The translations under genes and the position numbers were made by a program. A DNA stretch of 64,000 nt from Porogramme epimiltina (Eukaryota > Basidiomycota > Agaricomycetes > Polyporales > Polyporaceae), in NCBI GenBank assembly GCA_900155495.1, contig FTLJ01000160.1, forward strand, positions 1 to 64,000. The letters run 5' to 3'. The notes below the pieces were generated by a model, which was given only the letters and a program-made list of their open reading frames with translations, had not been told where the DNA came from and did not search any database. Positions 59,498 to 64,000 of this stretch are shown here, in pieces (position 1 is the first letter of the stretch; each line of letters opens with the position of its first letter).

Positions 59498-59740
59498 TCC
59501 GTGTATGAGAACGTGTTCCTCGACTTTGGCGAGACATCCCCTTCGTCGGTGGTATGATGCCCCGCCAGCCTCTTTACGAGAACCGTTGTACTGTGGATCC
59601 ATTTTGATCGGCCCATGGCTGGCTCCCCCACAAGTTCTCGAAATCTCCATGGGCTCGAGCTCACCCTCTCGCAGGCAGTAGGCATCCCCAAGCGCTCCCT
59701 GTTCGAGAACGCGAACAGGGTATACAAGCTCAAAGTTTGA
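59498..59740 (+). pseudogene. Decayed copy of the FluG-type amidohydrolase 3' end
   Basis: VYENVFLDFGE is identical to the intact gene at 35053-35085 and is then followed by frameshift and stop. A short match around 59562-59578 corresponds to RQALYE, and LELTLSQAVGIPKRSLFENA followed by NRVYKL and a stop corresponds to FELTLPQAVGIAKRALFENA of the intact last exon. The TDGHFW exon and everything upstream are missing. It lies convergent to, and 80 bases from, the SET gene. Confidence 0.85.
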
Positions 59741-59820
59741 ACTTCGAATGGATACCCATTAAGTGCGGAGAATATGTACACTATGTCGGATGCATAGACC
59801 CAACATGAGAACGCTGTAGC

Positions 59821-61372
59821 CTACTCCTCGTCCTCGTCTTCCTCATCGTCCTCAGCGGCGATGTCAAGTCCGAGTGCCTCCGCGCGCTGCAAAGCGTCTG
59901 CCTGCTTTGCTTGAGCAAACGCGACAAGGGACTGCAAGATGTCTCGTTGGCCTATCGGAAACCGCGCAATCAACACCTCGCAACACGGGTAGGATCCAAC
60001 GGAACAGCCCGTACCTTCAAGATAGTGCTCGAGCATCAACAGCACGTCCGCGCGCATCTCCGTCATGCGCTCTTGCACCGGTGGAAATGGGGGAAGGCGA
60101 TCGTGCAAGCTCCGTGCCATTTGGGCGAGCGTATCGGCCGCACAAAGCTCGTCTTCGATCGCTGCCCCTTCATCCTCGGGATCCTCGTCTGCATCGTCAT
60201 CGTTTTGAGAGGCGAAGGCGGCAAGCACGGCGGTCCACACAGGTTCCGCGCCTCGTGCGTCGCGTCCGACTTCCCACTTGCCTGAGCTACTGGCCGTTGA
60301 TGTCGATGAGGAGGATGACTGGCCGCCACTCAGTTTCAGCACGATCGTGTCATCAGGATTATGGGGGAGGGAGAAGCCGTAGCCGAGGATCAGCTCCGCG
60401 TTTGGTTTAGGGCCATAGTTGTTGAAGAGCTCTGTTCCACACGGAGTGTGTGCGTGGATCACCAACGAGACCGTTTGCTCGTTTGGCGCGTTTGACGAGG
60501 AGACTGTCCACGAGACCGGGTGTGCGCGGGCATGATTGAGCGCGTCGATTCCCGGGAGGAGAACGGGATGTGTTGTAGGTGTTGTGACCAGCGTCGGTGT
60601 CGGGGAGAGCAGTGTGGAAGGGAAGGCTCGGGACGAAAGGTATGTGGATGCCGTGAGGTATCGGTCCCTACGTGGGGGGAGGCTCGTTCGTTGGGATGAT
60701 GGGAATAAAAGATCCTGGATGCTCACCACGTGAAGTCCGAACCCCATTCAGCATTCACACCCGAGATGACGGCCTTGCACTCCTCCCATTCTGCCTCCCA
60801 CTCGCGTCTCCTATCGAGCGTTGCCCCGAACAGATTTGAGCCTTGAAATGCCTCGAGCTCAACGGAAGTAAAGTGGAGTGGGGTGCGAAGTTGATCTGGA
60901 GAGGGGAGAGTATTGAGATACGGCCTGTGCTTGAGCAAATCGTCGGCACTTGCGGAAGGGTTAGTCTGGGAAGTATGAAAAGCATTCGGCATAACTCACC
61001 TTGACGAGCCAGCGACCCAGTGCATGCACATGTACGAGCATTCCAGCTGCCTCTCGCTCCAACTCCCGATCTCATCCACGTGGATTCGGAGAAGACTTTG
61101 CAGTGCAGCCTTGGACAGCTCGGGGGTGATGGCGAGTGAGAACGGGATTGCGACGATAGTGGAGTCTTGAGGAACGATTTTGCCTGCTACGACGTTGAAG
61201 CCAGATGGTACTGTCAATCTTGCTTTAGTTAGCTGCTATGCTCTCTAACTTCGTGGCGCCGCAGCCTGTTGTACTCACCAGGCTCGAAGAGGACATCGGG
61301 ATGGATGTGTGCTCCATTCTCGGCCAGCCACGCCTTGAATGCGGTGACGTTCTGGGGTTCGACAGACTGCAT
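59821..61372 (-). CDS. SET-domain protein lysine methyltransferase (RKM4/SETD6-like)
   Basis: Start at 61372 (MQSVEPQNVTAFKAWLAENG), followed by VAGKIVPQDSTIVAIPFSLA, VGRD-type linker sequence and the SET core: VLLPGIDALNHARAHPVSW, ELFNNYGPKPNAELILGYGF. The NH..W and GPKPNxELxxGYGF boxes are the SAM and substrate binding parts of the split-SET class that includes Rubisco-LSMT, yeast Rkm1-4 and SETD6. The C-terminus (60 residues) is acidic, ending EDDEEDEDEE. Introns near 61219-61277, 60994-61010 and 60735-60750. Substrates in the family are ribosomal proteins or other non-histone proteins; not determinable here. A relic of its last 40 codons lies at 39716-39846. Confidence 0.85.
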
Positions 61373-61639
61373 GGCTTTCCGCGGCGCTTGCTACTTGCAA
61401 ACAGTGGTCTCGGTGCTCTTGCAGGGTTGCCGGAATAATGCAGACGAACTCAAGACAGCAAGGGAAAAGTCCGCAACCAAGTCGGCGGGAACTCGGCGCG
61501 GATGGCGAGCTGTTGTCGATACCGGATTATCTTATCATCCCACGACCAATGGATCTTATCAGATTACGAGCCCCCAAGCATCTCCATCTGCTCCTCATCC
61601 CGACGCCCCACCCTCGAACCCCCACGCGCCCGTTCCACC

Positions 61640-62136
61640 ATGATTTCAGCAGCGGACCTCGAGGCGGCCATACGCGCGGCGATGCCGGTGATACACCTCG
61701 AAATTGAGGACACCTCGAACGGGTGTGGGGAGAACTACGCTGTGTTCGTCGTGAGCGAGGTCAGTCCGAAATGTTTTTGCGGGGCCTGGAAGGGGCGAGA
61801 GCAATTTAAGGCTGATGATCATATTCACCCTAGGCATTTGAGGGGAAGAACACGCTAGCGCGGCATCGTTTCAGTACGTCGTGCACGCGGCCGCCACACA
61901 ATGCCCTGCCACGCTGGGCCTTCAGTTTGCTTTTTTGCTGACTAACGACGGTTTCATAGTCAACGAAGTACTCAAGGCGCAAATCGCTCAGATGCACGCG
62001 TTTTCACAGGTAAATACCTGATGAGACCCACTCTAACGTCCCCCATCGCTACGTCATTAACCCGTTCGTTTCGCAGAAAACGCTCACTCCCTCTCAGTAT
62101 CAAGCACATCTCGCGAAGCAGGCGGCTGCGCAGTAA
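61640..62136 (+). CDS. BolA-like protein (BOL2/Fra2 type)
   Basis: Four exons (61640-61759, 61834-61873, 61960-62009, 62077-62136) sum to 270 nt, 89 residues. The sequence HLEIEDTSNGCGENYAVFVV, FEGKNTLARHRFINEVLKAQ, QMHAFSQKTLTPSQY is the complete BolA fold. The conserved Cys follows the DTSNG loop and the invariant His is in MHAF. Cytosolic BolA2/Fra2 partners monothiol glutaredoxins in [2Fe-2S] transfer and iron regulation. Starts divergently 270 bases from the SET gene. Intact; identity is secure, the choice of BOL2 over mitochondrial BOL1 or BOL3 rests on the absence of a presequence. Confidence 0.93.
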
Positions 62137-62338
62137 ATTTACGTCATGCATCTCAGCAATGTACAACACGACAAAGACATAGACTCGATACAATCATAGC
62201 TTCCAGTCAGGTTTCTCTTTATTAGGGAGAGAACCAGCATGCCAGACGACCTCTGCAGCTTGAAATCCTGACCATTGAAGGTGTGGCTGACTAGCTCCAT
62301 TGGGCACGTGTTACGACATAGATGGGGCATATGGAGAA

Positions 62339-64000
62339 TTACACCCCCGCCGCATACAACTTGAGCAGGAGGATGAGCTTGGTCATCGTTTTGATTACCA
62401 CTTTGTACATCCTTATAAAGATCTGCGATCCCCGACGTTTAGTAAGGCTGCATACCGCCTTGTTTACTGCAAGTAGCACGCACCCTTTCCCTTTCTGGGT
62501 TCCCGTGCGCAAGGAGCTGAAGCTGCATGATGAGAGCGTTCATGTCGCTTTCGAGCTGAAAATAGTTGTAGAGAGCGTAATTAATGAGAGGCTCTGGTAG
62601 CGAAAGGAGCAAGACACACGTGTTGCCAGATGCCGGTGAAGATGTCGATCTTATCGGCGAGCACGCTGACATCCCGCTGGGCGCGGTCGAGAGATGCACG
62701 GTAGTGGCCAACATAATAATGACGCTCTTCGAGGTTGGCGATCTCCCTTGCATTCCTCGCATAGTCTTCCCGTACCCCTTACATGGGACGCGTATCAGTG
62801 TGCACGTTCGATTAAGAACAATCGAACTCGAAACCAACTGTTAAGTTCCGCCTCTATCCCATGAAGTCTGTTCTCGGCTTCAATTGCGCTCATGAGTCGT
62901 CCCTGGGTAGATTGCGCTAAGCTCCAAACAGAAGAGGGAACAGTCAAACCTCATGGGACTAACCAGGACGAAGATGGCGCCAATGGGGGTAAAGCTGAAT
63001 AGGAACCCCAGAATTCCTCCGCCTGACGGTGCAACCGCTCGCGCCACCGTCTCAGAGAGGGACCGTATCTGTAGGTGGAAGACATCGAAGAGGTTGTTAG
63101 AGGTGCCTCACATGGGACAGAGGTCAGCATACATCACATTCTAGGCTGTCATAATGACCAACATCAGCCTAAGCTCTAGAGAGAGCTGCGAAATCGGACG
63201 GACCTTCTCATGCGTTCGCGTAACGAATCCTGTCGCCGGCGCGCATACTCGAGGTCTTGTTCAATGCGTCTGTTTGCGCGCTCCAGCGCGTTCTCGACGC
63301 GGACGTTGAAGACGCGCACATCATCTGCGAGCTGCCTGAAACGACCACGGTCATTCTCCGACTCGCGCGCCTGGCTTGAGAACCGCTCCTGAGAAAACTT
63401 GCATCAGCAATAAACGGCGGGGAGGAGTGCCAGCGAGCAGGGCGTACGCGGAAGCTCTCGGTGATTGTCTTCAGGCGGGAAAACTCATGATGATCTGCGG
63501 CTATGTGCGTGGAATCGATGTATCCTGGAGATAGCGAGGTGCACGTCATGTTAAGCGAGTTTCCTCGGCGGTACCAAAGACTGATAACTATGCACACTTA
63601 CGTTCGAGCTCATCGACAGCGACGATTGCGTCCTTCTTAGTGCACATAATGATCTCCATGAACGTCTGTGCAGCGCAAATAAGTACCTCAGGATAACAGC
63701 ACAAAGAGGCGGTTACTCACTTGCCGTAGCATCTCCCATTCAGGGAAGAGTCGGAGGAGGCACCCGCGCTCGTCGTGGAAGCAGGCGCTGTCGAACTCGA
63801 CGAGCTGCATGCTGATAAGCTGGAACGAGCTCATGCACTGCTGCACGGTTTCGGTAATGCGGTCGAGCTCGCGCCGGATCTCGTCGTCGACATTGGAGTG
63901 GTCGAGTGCGGTGGTGAGAGTGTCTGTGACATGCTCGTGGTGGCATGCGCTCTGGCATACACCATTGAGGTGGAGCCTATACTCCTCGAGGCTGGGAGAG
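62339..64000 (-). CDS. Helical coiled-coil protein with a hydrophobic hairpin (5' end outside window)
   Basis: A multi-exon minus-strand gene running in from beyond the right edge. Exons read EEYRLHLNGVCQSACHHEHV, IRRELDRITETVQQCMSSFQ, TFMEIIMCTKKDAIVAVDEL, RLKTITESFR, ERFSSQARESENDRGRFRQL and the strongly helical NALERANRRIEQDLEYARRR. A glycine-rich hydrophobic segment, GGGILGFLFSFTPIGAIFVL, follows. More coiled coil comes next (NLEERHYYVGHYRASLDRAQ, SVLADKIDIFTGIWQHV), ending near LILLLKLYAAGV with stop at 62339-62341. I do not recognise the family. The plan of long helices around a hydrophobic hairpin is seen in several membrane-binding helical proteins; no function is claimed. Confidence 0.6.

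Overview
This window looks like nuclear DNA from an Agaricomycete (mushroom-forming basidiomycete, probably a wood decayer). Genes are broken by many short introns of about 50-70 bases with GT..AG ends. There are tandem F-box genes, HET-domain genes, a DUF6534-type membrane-protein relic and P450s, a mix typical of this class. I assigned exons by reading splice sites against conserved protein families. Wherever I summed a complete model (DIM1, both F-box genes, UbiA-1, UbiA-2, amidohydrolase, BolA) its length is a multiple of three.

Layout. 1-4.6 kb: a palindromic TGCGCA repeat, then no supportable gene. 4.6-8 kb: DIM1 rRNA dimethyltransferase and an AIM3/BBC1-like protein, both on the minus strand. 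8-11 kb: a truncated ribosomal protein S11 pseudogene lying between short inverted repeats. 11-18.4 kb: two tandem F-box genes, a UbiA prenyltransferase (minus) and a three-repeat SMP-domain protein (plus). 18.6-33 kb, all minus: two HET-domain genes interleaved with a family of maize-PAO-like flavin amine oxidases (three full copies and one internally deleted relic), then a tRNA-Asp gene and a tRNA-Asp relic. 34-39.3 kb, plus: a FluG-type amidohydrolase and a copper amine oxidase.

43.7-59.3 kb holds a candidate terpenoid or prenyl-quinone gene cluster: an E-polyprenyl diphosphate synthase, a GMC oxidoreductase remnant, a 14-TM MFS transporter, a UbiA-fold protein with a variant first motif and two P450s. 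A 1.15-kb non-autonomous transposon with 20-bp perfect terminal repeats and a 6-bp target duplication sits inside it. 59.5-64 kb: a decayed amidohydrolase copy, a SET-domain methyltransferase, a BolA-like protein and a helical membrane-associated protein running off the window edge.

How the parts may work together. The three secreted flavin amine oxidases and the copper amine oxidase all make aldehyde, H2O2 and a smaller amine or ammonia, so 24.9-39.3 kb reads as an amine-oxidising neighbourhood. The 43.7-59.3 kb set has the enzyme logic of UbiA-cyclase pathways such as erinacine (EriG): isoprenyl diphosphate, UbiA enzyme, P450 tailoring, export. The amidohydrolase/SET gene pair was duplicated and has degenerated reciprocally: one locus keeps the amidohydrolase, the other keeps SET.
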